From Actinoplanes flavus (GTDB lineage Bacteria; Actinomycetota; Actinomycetes; Mycobacteriales; Micromonosporaceae), in contig NZ_JAGFNS010000003.1 of the NCBI RefSeq assembly GCF_017592555.1, positions 65,646 to 129,645 of the forward strand: 64,000 nucleotides of DNA, written 5' to 3'. Below are positions 1-8,889 of the stretch, piece by piece (the first letter of the stretch is position 1; the number at the start of each line of letters is the position of its first letter). The notes beneath the pieces are model-generated. The model had not been told where the DNA came from, made no database searches, and saw only the letters and a list, made by a program, of their open reading frames with translations. The position numbers and the translations under genes were made by a program.

Positions 1-1721
1 ATCCCACCGGCCAGGGCCAGACCGGGCAACTGGTGCGCGGGCAGCAACAGCTCGGCGCCCTTATACGCGGTGACCAGCCCGCCGTCGCTGCTGGTCGGGC
101 CGGCCGGACGGCCGAGCAGGGTGACGACCGCCCGCAGCCCGGCGTCGACCGCGCCGTCGACCGCCGGCATCACCCCGCCGATCGCCACCAGCGGCAGCAG
201 CAGCGCCCACCGCAGCCGGGCCACGGCACGCGTCCCCACCAGCAGGATCGCCGAGCCGGCGAGGAAGGCGAGCGCCGCCGGAACCAGCCAGCCGGGCGAC
301 GGCATCAGCGCCAGCAGCGTCCCGGCGGCGGTCAGGAGGACCGCGGCGAGCAGGCCGTCCACCTGCCGGTCGTGGACGTCCGGCTCGGTGAGACCGGGCC
401 GGATCCGCCGGGCGGCCAGCGCGGCCCCGGCGGCCACCGGGATCAGCAGCGGCACCGCGTCGCCGCGGGTCCACAGGCCGTTCCAGGCGATCGCGACGAG
501 GGCCGGGAACGCCACCGCGGTGAGCAGCGCGGCCAGCAGCAACCGGGTCTGCACGGCCCGGCGCAGCGTGCCCACCACCCCGCTGGGCGGCGCGCCGTAG
601 ACCCAGCGGCTGGTCACCGCGTACCGGAGGGTGAAGACCACGACGATGGCCACCAGGTTGGCGGGCAGATAGTGCAGGCCACCCCACTGCACCAGACCGA
701 AGAGCAACCCCAGATGTACGGGGGTGAGGCTGTTGTTCAACAGCAGGAACCGGCCGAACCGGCGGTGGCGTGCGTGTTCGCCGGGCGGCATCACCAGGTT
801 GTCGATGACCGCGAAGTTCCAGACGATCGCCACCTGCACGGCCAGGAACCCGGCCAGCAGGTAGGGCAGCCCGGCCACCTCGCCGAGCGCCCACAGCGCC
901 GCCGAGTTGACCGCCGTCCCGGCCCCGCCGGCCAGCGCGAACCCGGTCATCCGGCCCAGCGGCGAGACGGGATGCCGGGTGGCGGCCAGCCGCAGCAGGC
1001 TCAGGTGCCGCAGGTAGCGGACCCCCTCCCGGAAGGACGCCTTGCTCTCGCCGGCGGCCCGCGGCCGGAACGTGTACGGCACCTCGTCGACCCGGGCCAT
1101 CCGGCTGCGGACCACCACCTCCAGCAGGATCTTGTAGCCGCGCGGCCGCAGCGCGCCCAGGTCCACCGCCTCGCGCCGGACCGCGAAGAACCCGCTCATC
1201 GGGTCGGTGACCGCCCGCAGCCGGCGCGGGAAGAACACCTTCGCGAGGGTGCCGGAGGCGCGCGACACCAGCCGCCGGAAGCCGCCGGAGAGCCCGTCCA
1301 CCCGGCCGGGGGTGCGGTACCGGCTGGCCACCACCGCGTCGGCCCGGTTCCGGCGGCCGGCGGCCAGCAGCGCGGGCACGGTCTCCGGCGGATGTTGCAG
1401 GTCGCCGTCCATCACCACCACCCACGGGGCCCGCGCCGCGGCCAGACCGGCGGCCACCGCGCCACCCAGGCCACCGGTCCGCTCACCCACGGCGCGATGC
1501 ACCAGGCGTACGCCGTCCGGGTCCCGTTCGGACAGTGCCGTGACGGTCGCCGGGGTGTCGTCGTCGCTGTCGTCGACGAAGACGATCTCGGCGGGGGTTG
1601 CGCCGAGCGCCTCTCTCAGCTGCTCGACCAGGGGCCGTACGTTCTCCGCCTCGTTGCGGGTGGGCACCACGACGCTGACCGCCGGTGGCGCTGCGAGCCG
1701 AACTGGGGCGATGTCCGCCAT
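1..1721 (-). CDS. GT2 glycosyltransferase with GtrA-like membrane domain (partial, runs off left edge)
   Basis: The N-terminal domain is a family 2 glycosyltransferase of the dolichyl-phosphate-mannose synthase type. It has a VVVPTRNEAENV start, a VFVDDSDDDTP nucleotide-binding stretch and VVMDGDLQHPPE carrying the DxD-like acidic group, followed by the SGFFAVRR region. A GtrA-like block of four helices follows, then several more hydrophobic segments. Such proteins transfer a sugar to polyprenyl phosphate or pass lipid-linked sugars across the membrane. The ATG at 1721 overlaps the TAA of the upstream gene by one base, so the two are translationally coupled. The C-terminus lies outside the window. 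The exact donor and acceptor are unknown. Confidence 0.85.
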   Translation of the reverse strand, partial: MADIAPVRLAAPPAVSVVVPTRNEAENVRPLVEQLREALGATPAEIVFVDDSDDDTPATVTALSERDPDGVRLVHRAVGERTGGLGGAVAAGLAAARAPWVVVMDGDLQHPPETVPALLAAGRRNRADAVVASRYRTPGRVDGLSGGFRRLVSRASGTLAKVFFPRRLRAVTDPMSGFFAVRREAVDLGALRPRGYKILLEVVVRSRMARVDEVPYTFRPRAAGESKASFREGVRYLRHLSLLRLAATRHPVSPLGRMTGFALAGGAGTAVNSAALWALGEVAGLPYLLAGFLAVQVAIVWNFAVIDNLVMPPGEHARHRRFGRFLLLNNSLTPVHLGLLFGLVQWGGLHYLPANLVAIVVVFTLRYAVTSRWVYGAPPSGVVGTLRRAVQTRLLLAALLTAVAFPALVAIAWNGLWTRGDAVPLLIPVAAGAALAARRIRPGLTEPDVHDRQVDGLLAAVLLTAAGTLLALMPSPGWLVPAALAFLAGSAILLVGTRAVARLRWALLLPLVAIGGVMPAVDGAVDAGLRAVVTLLGRPAGPTSSDGGLVTAYKGAELLLPAHQLPGLALAGG

Positions 1722-4700
1722 TACCGGGACTCCCTCTCGGATGTGAATCGTGCGACTGCTCCACCGCCGGCCTCGTAGTACTCGACGACGACGGTGTGCT
1801 CACCGGCCGTGATCTCGACGTCGGCGGTGAAGGTGGTGGGCCCGTGATCGGACCAGCCGTCGACGACCGTGACGCCGTCGAGCAGCACCCGGATCCCGTC
1901 GTCGCCGGTGGCCGCGAACCGGTGGGTGCCGGCCGGGTAGACGGCGGTCCTGGTCCAGCGGGCGGAGAAGCCGTCCGCCGGGATCCCGGGGGCGGGGCCG
2001 CCGTCGCCCCAGTCGAAGGCGACCGCGTCGTCGGCCCGGGTCACCGCGGGCGTGCCGTCCAGGGTGCGGTTCGCGAAGTACTCGGCGTTCCACGTGCCGA
2101 CCGGCCCGACGTCGCCGACCCGCTGGTAGCCGAACCTCGCCACGGCCCCGCCGCCGTTCTCGAAGTACTCGACCCGGATGGTGTGCGTGCCGGACAGCAC
2201 CAGCCGGTCGGTGCCGAACGTGTCGTTCTGGTTGACCCACCGGTCGACGATCGGGACGCCGTCCAGCCAGACGCGGATGCCGTCGTCGCTCTGCCCGGCG
2301 AACCGGTAGACGCCCGCCGGGAGCGTGTCGGTGCGGGTCCACCGGGCGGAGAACCCGTCGGCCGGCAGCGCCGGGCCGGGCGAGCCGCCACCCCAGTCGA
2401 AGCCGATCGCGGTGTCCTGCCTGGTCAGGGCGGGCTCGCCGGTCAGGTCCATGGTCGGGAAGTACTCGGCGTCCCAGTCCGGCGGGTCGGCCGCGTCGGC
2501 GGTCTGCCGGTAGGCGAGCTTCGCGACCGCGTCGCCGCCGTTCTCGTAGTACTCCACCACCACCGTGTGCGGGCCGCCGCCGAGCAGGGTGGTGGCGGTG
2601 TGCGCGGCGGCGCCGGAGTCGGCCCAGGCGTCGATGATCCGCAGCCCGTCCACGGTCACCCGGACGCCGTCGTCGGCGGTGGCGGTGAACTCGTACTCAC
2701 CCGGGGCGACGTGGAGCGTGCGGCGGTAGCGGGCGGTGAAGTGGTCCGGGGTGATCGCCGGGTCGGGGGAACCGAGCGCCCAGTCGTGGTCGACGTGCGG
2801 CTCGGCGCGGGTCAGCGTGGGCGTGGCGGTGGGCACGGTCGGGGCCGATCCGGCGCCCGGGGTGTTCCAGTACTCGGCGGTCCAGTCGCCGGACGGCTGG
2901 TCGATCGAGGCCGCCCAGTCCAGTGTGGCCATCGCGTCGCCGCCCTCGTCGAAGTACTCGAGGGTGATCGTGTGCACGCCCTCGCCGAGGTCGCCGATCC
3001 AGTCGAAGGCGGTGCCGGACTGGCCCTGCCATCGGTCCAGCACCAGTTGGCGGTCGACGTAGAGGCGGACGCCGTCGTCGGAGACCGTGGTGAACCGGTA
3101 GCGGCCGGCGGTGAAGTGCTGCTTCTTGGTCCACCGGGCGGAGAACGCGTTCGCCGGCACCGCCGGGTCCGGCGCGGCCTCGCCCCAGACGAAGTCGATC
3201 CGCGGGTCGGCGCGAGTCAGCACCGGGGTCCCGGCCAGGTTCGTGTTGTCGTAGAAGGTGGCGGTGAAGGCGGGCGACGGCACGTAGGTGGCCGTGTAGG
3301 TGGTGTCCGCCGCCGGGGTGGCGACGGTGTGCCGGATCGCCTTGCCGTCCGACCAGCCCCGGAACTGGTAGACCGTGCCGTCCGCGCCGACCGCGGTGGG
3401 CGGGGCGTACAGCTCACGCTGGAAGCCCTCCACGCCGAGCACCTGGTGCGGCGTCTCCACCGGTACCCCGTCCAGGTGGACGGTCAGCCCCGGCGGGCTG
3501 GTGGCGACGGTGACCGTGCTGGTGACCGGCCGGATCCCGATCGACTTCGAGGTGCTCAGCCCGTTGGTGTCGGTGGCCGTCACCCGGATCTCGTACCAGG
3601 TATCGGCCGAGGACTCGCCGGTGTCCGGGACGGTGAACTGCCCGGCCCGTCCGGTGAGCGGCCCGAGGAACGGGTGGATGTGCGTGTGGTGGTGCAGGAT
3701 CACGATGGTCCGGATGCCGTTGTCGTCCAGGTCGAACCCGGCCGCGTCCTGGGCGAACGCGTTGTAGGTGACGACGTCCCCGGCCCGGTAGGTGGACTCG
3801 TCCGCCGGCACCGCGATGGTCACCGTCGGCGCGATCCCCACCTGCACGATCAACGGTACGGACGTGCCCGTCCGGCCTTCGCTGTCGGTGACGGTGAGAG
3901 TCGCGGTGTAGACGCCGACGTCGTCGTAGACGTGCACCGGGTTCGCCGCCGTGCTGCTTGTGCCGTCGCCGAAGTCCCAGGCGTAGGTGAGCTCGTCGCC
4001 GTCCGGGTCGGTGCTGCCCGCGCTGGAGAAGGTGACCGTGAGCGGGTCCAGTCCCTTGTCGACGTCGGCGGTGGCGTTCGCGGTCGGCGAATGGTTGCCC
4101 AGGCTGTACGTGACCCGGTAGAGCCGCCCCGGGATGTAGGTCAGGTAGTAGAGGTCCCCGTCCGGCGCCACCTTCAGGTCGACGACCGCGCCGGCCTGCG
4201 CGTCGAAGTCGTGCACCGCCGTGGCGTTGCCGGCGTCGTCCAGGTCGGCGCGGCGGATGAAGCCCTTGGCGTAGTCGGCGAAGAACAGATCGCCCCGATA
4301 CTCCGGCGGAAACAGTGATCCGCGGTAGACCGGTCCACCGGTGGCCGCGGCGCTTTCACCGTCATGGGCGTACACATGAATGGGGTTGATGAATCCGGCG
4401 CAATTCGCGGTGCACATTCCCTCTTTGAGCGGCCAGCCGTAGTTGCCGCCCTTGACGATGTGGTTGACCTCCTCCCAGGTGTAGTCGCCCACGTCGCCGC
4501 CGTAGAGCTTCCCGGTGAGGCCGTCGAACTGGAACCGCCACGGGTTGCGGAACCCGTACGCCCAGATCGCCTGCTCCTTGTCCGCCTGCCCGGCGAAGGG
4601 GTTGTCGGCCGGGATGGTGCCGTCCGGGTTGATCCGCAGGATCTTGCCGTGCGGGTTGGAGAGGATCTGCGCGTTGCTGGAGTAGCCGTTGTCGCCGACC

Positions 4701-5188
4701 GCGAAGTACAGCTTGCCGTCCGGCCCGAACCGGATGCTGCCGCCGACGTGCAGGTGCTGGGAGAGCGATGCGGTCCGGAAGATGGTGAACGGCCCGTCGG
4801 TGCCGACGTCACCCGAGGCGTCGAAACGGACCAGGCGATTGTGCAGGTCAAGGCCGGTGTAATAGAAGTAGACCCAGTGGTTGGCGACGCCGAACCCGGG
4901 GTCGAAGGCGATGCCGATCAGTCCCCGGTCGCCGGTCGGCTCGGACGGCAGCACGGCGAACGGCGTCGCCAGCAGGTGCCCGTCCTTGAAGATCTTGACG
5001 GTCCCGGCCCGCTCCAGGATGAAGATCCGCCCGTCCGGGGCGATCTCGAAGCCGGACGGTTCGTTGAGGTCGCCACCGACCACCAGCGAGGTCTGGAAGT
5101 CCGGTGGCGGTGCGGCCGTCGCCGGCGGTGGCCCGAGGAGCACCACCGTCAGGACGGCGACGATGACCATTACCGATCGCGCTCTCAC
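1721..5188 (-). CDS. Secreted PQQ-type sugar dehydrogenase (GSDH fold) with PKD and four PA14 domains
   Basis: This is a 1155-residue secreted protein with a GTG start. A signal peptide (residues about 1-26, hydrophobic core VMVIVAVLTVVLL) leads into a six-bladed glucose/sorbosone dehydrogenase propeller (about 35-360), with landmarks such as PDGRIFILERAG, GDRGLIGIAFDP and AYGFRNPWRFQFD. A PKD domain (about 365-450, with YAWDFGDGT) and Ig-like linkers follow. Four PA14 repeats (about 645-1150) come last, each with the FSARW or FTARY and SDDGVRLYVD-like core. PA14 domains bind carbohydrate, so the enzyme probably oxidises sugars or polysaccharide ends outside the cell. The cofactor is assumed from the family. 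It is coupled to the downstream glycosyltransferase by a TAATG overlap. Confidence 0.85.
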   Translation of the reverse strand: MRARSVMVIVAVLTVVLLGPPPATAAPPPDFQTSLVVGGDLNEPSGFEIAPDGRIFILERAGTVKIFKDGHLLATPFAVLPSEPTGDRGLIGIAFDPGFGVANHWVYFYYTGLDLHNRLVRFDASGDVGTDGPFTIFRTASLSQHLHVGGSIRFGPDGKLYFAVGDNGYSSNAQILSNPHGKILRINPDGTIPADNPFAGQADKEQAIWAYGFRNPWRFQFDGLTGKLYGGDVGDYTWEEVNHIVKGGNYGWPLKEGMCTANCAGFINPIHVYAHDGESAAATGGPVYRGSLFPPEYRGDLFFADYAKGFIRRADLDDAGNATAVHDFDAQAGAVVDLKVAPDGDLYYLTYIPGRLYRVTYSLGNHSPTANATADVDKGLDPLTVTFSSAGSTDPDGDELTYAWDFGDGTSSTAANPVHVYDDVGVYTATLTVTDSEGRTGTSVPLIVQVGIAPTVTIAVPADESTYRAGDVVTYNAFAQDAAGFDLDDNGIRTIVILHHHTHIHPFLGPLTGRAGQFTVPDTGESSADTWYEIRVTATDTNGLSTSKSIGIRPVTSTVTVATSPPGLTVHLDGVPVETPHQVLGVEGFQRELYAPPTAVGADGTVYQFRGWSDGKAIRHTVATPAADTTYTATYVPSPAFTATFYDNTNLAGTPVLTRADPRIDFVWGEAAPDPAVPANAFSARWTKKQHFTAGRYRFTTVSDDGVRLYVDRQLVLDRWQGQSGTAFDWIGDLGEGVHTITLEYFDEGGDAMATLDWAASIDQPSGDWTAEYWNTPGAGSAPTVPTATPTLTRAEPHVDHDWALGSPDPAITPDHFTARYRRTLHVAPGEYEFTATADDGVRVTVDGLRIIDAWADSGAAAHTATTLLGGGPHTVVVEYYENGGDAVAKLAYRQTADAADPPDWDAEYFPTMDLTGEPALTRQDTAIGFDWGGGSPGPALPADGFSARWTRTDTLPAGVYRFAGQSDDGIRVWLDGVPIVDRWVNQNDTFGTDRLVLSGTHTIRVEYFENGGGAVARFGYQRVGDVGPVGTWNAEYFANRTLDGTPAVTRADDAVAFDWGDGGPAPGIPADGFSARWTRTAVYPAGTHRFAATGDDGIRVLLDGVTVVDGWSDHGPTTFTADVEITAGEHTVVVEYYEAGGGAVARFTSERESR

Positions 5189-5211
5189 GATGCCCCAAGC
5201 TATGGGCCGTT

Positions 5212-5248
5212 CATTGCGGGCCAGGGGCCCCGGGCTGAAACCGCAATG
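5212..5248 (-). promoter_or_regulatory. Inverted repeat just upstream of the sugar dehydrogenase start
   Basis: Perfect 8-bp arms CATTGCGG (5212-5219) and CCGCAATG (5241-5248) flank a GC-rich centre that is itself nearly palindromic. The element lies 24-60 bases upstream of the GTG at 5188. It may be an operator or a 5' UTR hairpin. No regulator is known. Confidence 0.35.
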
Positions 5249-5293
5249 ACACTCGTGATTCCGCGCTGTTTCCCAGCCCGGCCAATGAGTCCT

Positions 5294-5334
5294 AAAAGGA
5301 TATGGATCACCGCGGGCGCAGGCGATCCATATCC
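5294..5334 (-). terminator. Intrinsic terminator of the S15-like hydrolase gene
   Basis: On the minus strand, 11-bp perfect arms (GGATATGGATC at 5334-5324 paired with 5308-5298) are followed by TTTT at 5297-5294. It starts nine bases after the stop of the hydrolase gene. The U-tract makes this one of the clearest factor-independent terminators in the window. Confidence 0.8.
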
Positions 5335-5342
5335 CTCGTCAC

Positions 5343-6905
5343 TCAGCCGACCGGCACGTCCAGGTAGGACCCGCCTTCGATGGTGACCGTGTCGCCGGCC
5401 GCGTTCTCGTCGTAGTAGAGCGGGTCGACGGTGTCCACCACGAGGGTCAGCGAGTGCCCGGCCGGCACGTCGTAGGCGGTGGCCGGCAACCTCAGGTCGA
5501 TGCCGCGGGCGCCGGCCGCGCCGGTCAGCCAGGTGGCCGGGGCGTGGGTGATCAGCTTGGCGTTGCCGATCACGTCCAGGTCGTACAGGTAGGCGACCAC
5601 GGTGCCCCGCGACTCGGTGCCGGACAGTTCCAGGTGCAGCTTCGGCACCCCGCGGATCCGCTGCACCGTCGACGGCCGCTCGGCCGCCCAGACGCCGGCC
5701 TCCCCGCGGTCCACGAACGGCAGCCAGATCTCCGGCTGCTCCCCGGTGATCGCGGCCGCGCCGTTGGTGAGCAGCACGACGCCGCCGGAGGCGACCGTGT
5801 CGGTGTCGGTCGGGATCCGCTTGCTCCAACCACCGCTGACCGCGCCGCCGAGCAGGCCGGTGCCGTCCAGCGGGCGGATCCGGCCGAGGCCGTGGCGGAC
5901 CGTCGAGGTGGTCTGCGCCGACCAGGTCGGGTAGGTCTCGCCGGTGGCGTTCAGCGGCCTCAGGTAGATCGGGTCCGCCCGCGTCACCCCGGTCGCCAGG
6001 TGCTCGTCGAGCCAGGAGTACAGGCTGGTCCAGACGTCGTTGGGCAGGCCCAGCACGCCGGACAGCTCGGCGATCGCGTGGTCACCGGGCCGCAGCTCGA
6101 GCCGCTTCGGGGTGGTCAGCCGGCCGTAGAAGTCGATCATCTGGTTCGGTGGGAAGAACGTGTCGCCCCAGCCGTTGGCGATCAGTACGGCCGGCCGGTT
6201 CGCGTTGATCGCGTCGAGGTAGGTGGCCGCCGACCGCACCTTCGCCCAGGCCATCACCGCGGCGACGTCCCGGTTGGCGTTGAAGTCGCCGAGCACGGCG
6301 GTCAGCTCGGCGCTCGGCTTGCCGACGATCTGCGCGGCCAGTTCCAGCAGGCCGGCCGACTGCCGGTGCCGGGTCGAGTCGGCGTACAGCGAGTAGACCA
6401 GATCGGTCCAGCCGGAGAGCACCCCGACCGCACGGATCCGGCTGTCGAAGGCGGCGCCGAGCAGGCTGATCCCGGCCCCGTACGAGACACCGGCCGCCCC
6501 GATCCGGGCCGGGTCGGCGGCGGTGTTCGCGATCGTCCAGTCGACCACCCTGGACAGATCGGCCATGTCCTTCGGGCCGGCGGTGTCGATCTCGCCGCCG
6601 GACGCCCACCAGCCCCGCGGCGTGTACGACACCACGACGTACCCGCGCCCGGCGAGCACCTTCGCCTGGGCCAGATACTCCAGGTCGTTGAGACCCCAGC
6701 TGGACGGGAGGATCACGGCCGGATGGGGGCCGGCCGCGGAGGGTGCGATGACGTTGGCCTTGAGGACGACGCCGCCGTCACCGGTGATGTCGACGGCCTT
6801 GAAACCGGTGGTACCCACGGCGGCGTGGGCCGGTGCGGTGACGGTCAAGGTGGACGCCACCAGCACGAAGGCGGCGATCAGGGGGATGAGCCGGCGAAGC
6901 GCCAT
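5343..6905 (-). CDS. Secreted alpha/beta hydrolase of the X-Pro dipeptidyl-peptidase (S15)/CocE type
   Basis: This is a 520-residue protein. A signal peptide (about 1-28, ending AHA) precedes an alpha/beta hydrolase domain. The nucleophile is in GVSYG (Ser141), the acid is probably the Asp in ANGWGDTFF and the histidine is in RPGDHAIAE. A C-terminal jelly-roll domain of the X-Pro dipeptidyl-peptidase C type (about 300-520) completes the usual S15/CocE layout. The start at 6905 is preceded by GAGGAG and gives a clean signal peptide. An open upstream extension to 7319 would run through the TetR promoter and is rejected. It acts outside the cell on a peptide or ester that I cannot name. It is divergent from a TetR gene, a likely regulator. 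Confidence 0.82.
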   Translation of the reverse strand: MALRRLIPLIAAFVLVASTLTVTAPAHAAVGTTGFKAVDITGDGGVVLKANVIAPSAAGPHPAVILPSSWGLNDLEYLAQAKVLAGRGYVVVSYTPRGWWASGGEIDTAGPKDMADLSRVVDWTIANTAADPARIGAAGVSYGAGISLLGAAFDSRIRAVGVLSGWTDLVYSLYADSTRHRQSAGLLELAAQIVGKPSAELTAVLGDFNANRDVAAVMAWAKVRSAATYLDAINANRPAVLIANGWGDTFFPPNQMIDFYGRLTTPKRLELRPGDHAIAELSGVLGLPNDVWTSLYSWLDEHLATGVTRADPIYLRPLNATGETYPTWSAQTTSTVRHGLGRIRPLDGTGLLGGAVSGGWSKRIPTDTDTVASGGVVLLTNGAAAITGEQPEIWLPFVDRGEAGVWAAERPSTVQRIRGVPKLHLELSGTESRGTVVAYLYDLDVIGNAKLITHAPATWLTGAAGARGIDLRLPATAYDVPAGHSLTLVVDTVDPLYYDENAAGDTVTIEGGSYLDVPVG

Positions 6906-6948
6906 CAGCACTCCTCGATGGGGACGGCGAGAGCGTGGCGGCAGCGTA

Positions 6949-7002
6949 GGAACCGGTTCCGAGAATTTGAAGATGGTGACATTCTCGTTACCGGCTAGTA
7001 AC
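6949..7002. promoter_or_regulatory. Cluster of three palindromes between hydrolase and TetR genes (candidate operators)
   Basis: The 126-bp divergent spacer holds a perfect 12-bp palindrome GGAACCGGTTCC (6949-6960), then 7-bp arms CGAGAAT (6960-6966) and ATTCTCG (6981-6987), then GTTAC-N6-GTAAC (6987-7002). They are contiguous and share edge bases. TetR proteins commonly bind such sites in their own divergent promoter. Which one is used cannot be told from sequence. Confidence 0.5.
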
Positions 7003-7031
7003 GTGACTCGTCGGTAGCAAGGGGGGCGCGA

Positions 7032-7598
7032 GTGATCTACGGAACCCCGACAGCACGTCGCCGTGACGCCCAGCGCAACCGGGCGGCCATCCTCGAGGCG
7101 GCGAGCGAGGTGCTGGCCCGTGACGAGCCGGGCGCCCTGATGCCCGAGATCGCCCGCCGGGCCGGCGTCGGCCAGGCTACCCTCTACCGGCACTTCCCGG
7201 ACCGCACCGCGCTGACCGCCGCCGTCCTCGGCTACCAGATGGAGCGGCTGGAGACCCGGATCGCCGCCCACTCCACCGAACCGGCCGGACTCCGCACCCT
7301 GCTGCGCGAGGTGCTGCACTCACTGATCGGGATGCGCGGCGTGGTCCGGCTGGCCCGCCGCTTCGACCTCGCGACCCAGCAGCGCTACATGCGGCGGCTG
7401 GTCACCGCCTTCACCGTGCCGCTGCGCCGGGCCCGCGACCACGGGCACGTCCGCGCCGACCTCACCCCGGACGACCTGGTCCTGCTCTTCACCATGGTGC
7501 AGAGCGTCTCCGAGGCCACCGCCGACGTGGCGGCCGCCCACACCGCCGCGGACCGCGCCGTCGACCTGGTGCTCGACGGCGTCTTCCTGCCCGACTGA
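7032..7598 (+). CDS. TetR-family transcriptional regulator
   Basis: This is a 188-residue protein, normal length for the family. The N-terminal helix-turn-helix runs over residues about 10-60, with RNRAAILEAASEVL, then EIARRAGVGQATLYRHFPDRTAL as its core. The C-terminal ligand-binding domain is helical and unassigned. The start is GTG at 7032 behind an AAGGGGGG-like ribosome-binding site. It is divergent from the secreted S15-like hydrolase across a palindrome-rich spacer, so it probably represses that gene and itself. The inducer is unknown. Confidence 0.88.
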   Translation: MIYGTPTARRRDAQRNRAAILEAASEVLARDEPGALMPEIARRAGVGQATLYRHFPDRTALTAAVLGYQMERLETRIAAHSTEPAGLRTLLREVLHSLIGMRGVVRLARRFDLATQQRYMRRLVTAFTVPLRRARDHGHVRADLTPDDLVLLFTMVQSVSEATADVAAAHTAADRAVDLVLDGVFLPD

Positions 7599-7654
7599 GA
7601 GCCCTGCCGTCGATCGTGGACGCTGGAGGTGGTTCAGCGTCCACGATCGGGCTC
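7599..7654. terminator. Strong bidirectional stem-loop between convergent TetR and DUF2278 genes
   Basis: Fourteen perfectly paired bases (CGATCGTGGACGCT at 7611-7624 with 7636-7649) form a hairpin with an 11-base loop. An outer GAGCC/GGCTC pair (7599-7603, 7650-7654) extends it. It lies exactly between the two convergent stop codons. There is no U-tract. The core GATCGTGGACG resembles the palindromes at 29.7-30.1 kb. Confidence 0.65.
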
Positions 7655-7663
7655 TGGACGGGC

Positions 7664-8680
7664 CTAGAAGACGACCGTCCAGCCCTCGCGCCGGCCCTGA
7701 TCGGCGGTCCAGGCCACGCCGTCGACCTTGAGCCCGCGGGCGTCCAGCAGGGTCAGCGTGCCGCCCCCGTTGCCGAGCTGGGCCGGCGGGGCGATCCGCA
7801 CCCGGGTCACCTCGCCGGCCGCCAGCCGGCCGCTCAGCGGGTGCCGGGCGCCGGCCCGGTCGGCCAGCGACCAGCCGGCCAGGTCCATCTCCAGCGGGGT
7901 GGTGTTCAGCAGCGTCACGCTCTCCGGCTCGGGCGCCGGGCCGGGCGGGTTGACCAGCGCCGCGACGATCCGGACGAGGTGGTCGGGCTCGCCGGGGCCC
8001 GGGGTGGGCGCCGGGCCGGGCGACGGGATCCCCGGCAGCCGGTGGCCGGTGATGTCGTCGGTGTGCCACGCCTGCGACTGGAAGGCCAGGAAGATCGCCA
8101 CCCAGTCGTCGGCCGCCGGGAAGTGGAGCAGCAGCGCGCCGTCCTGGTAGACGCCGTCGTCACCGGCGAACCGGCCGTTGTTGCCCTGGTTCATGTGCAC
8201 GTCGTGGATGCCGTTGCCGGGCCGGAAGCCGAAGATCTTGTCGGCCTTCGCCTCCGGGCCCCAGGCCTCGCCGAAGACGTACGCGCGGGCGTCGAGATCA
8301 CCGAGTGCCCGCCGGACATGATGATCGAGGAAATCGCCGAGATCATTATCCGGCCCGGGCGCCGTGGTCGGCACCGGTCGCATCATGGTCCGGTCGAAAA
8401 GATTTCCGCGAATGAAGTCGATCGCCGCGGTGCCGGGCCGGCTCTCGATCTCGGTGAAGCCGTCCGGAATGGCGCGCAACCGCTCCAGGATCGGGTGCCG
8501 GAAGTTGTCGACGCCCAGGTAGAGCAGGTCGGGAGGACTCTGCTGGGAACGCACGTTGACAGCCGCCCGGAAATCCGTCCCGGCCGCTCGAAGATGAATT
8601 TGATAATGCGGCGTGCCGGTGGTCTCGACGCGGCGGTCGACGACGGCGGCGCGCAATACCCCGTATCTCTTCAGCGGCAT
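7664..8680 (-). CDS. DUF2278 (YukJ-like) protein with C-terminal lamin-tail domain
   Basis: This is a 338-residue protein with no clear signal peptide. The N-terminal 220 residues fit DUF2278: MPLKRYGVLRAAVVDRR start, the HYQIHLRAAG strand, LGVDNFRHPIL, then GIHDVHMNQGN near residue 175. The C-terminal 100 residues look like a lamin-tail Ig fold (VTLLNTTPLEMDLAGWSLADR), joined by a Pro/Gly linker. The biochemical role of DUF2278 is unknown to me. The ATG at 8680 was chosen because homologues start with this MPLxxYGVL motif. An in-frame extension upstream looks non-coding. Confidence 0.75.
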   Translation of the reverse strand: MPLKRYGVLRAAVVDRRVETTGTPHYQIHLRAAGTDFRAAVNVRSQQSPPDLLYLGVDNFRHPILERLRAIPDGFTEIESRPGTAAIDFIRGNLFDRTMMRPVPTTAPGPDNDLGDFLDHHVRRALGDLDARAYVFGEAWGPEAKADKIFGFRPGNGIHDVHMNQGNNGRFAGDDGVYQDGALLLHFPAADDWVAIFLAFQSQAWHTDDITGHRLPGIPSPGPAPTPGPGEPDHLVRIVAALVNPPGPAPEPESVTLLNTTPLEMDLAGWSLADRAGARHPLSGRLAAGEVTRVRIAPPAQLGNGGGTLTLLDARGLKVDGVAWTADQGRREGWTVVF

Positions 8681-8889
8681 GAACCGGATTCGACACCCGG
8701 CCTTCGCGGTAGTCAAGGAAAACAATCGGACATTGCCCAGGAATGTGATCTTGGCTATCGCGGTCGTGGGACGCGCCGGACGTACCAGCATAAAAGGGTC
8801 TAATAGCGCCGCTTAACGCCCCCTCTCGCTGGGAATGTTCTCAGGGTCTCCGGATAGCCTGGGACCTTCGCCTCTTCGTGAAGGAGTTG

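Noticed and set aside
1685..4318. An 877-codon plus-strand open frame
   Set aside because: It is antisense to the sugar dehydrogenase, shows only compositional low complexity and has no ribosome-binding site.
6906..7319. N-terminal extension of the S15-like hydrolase by 138 residues
   Set aside because: It would bury the signal peptide inside the protein and overlap the divergent TetR gene. ATG 6905 has GAGGAG.
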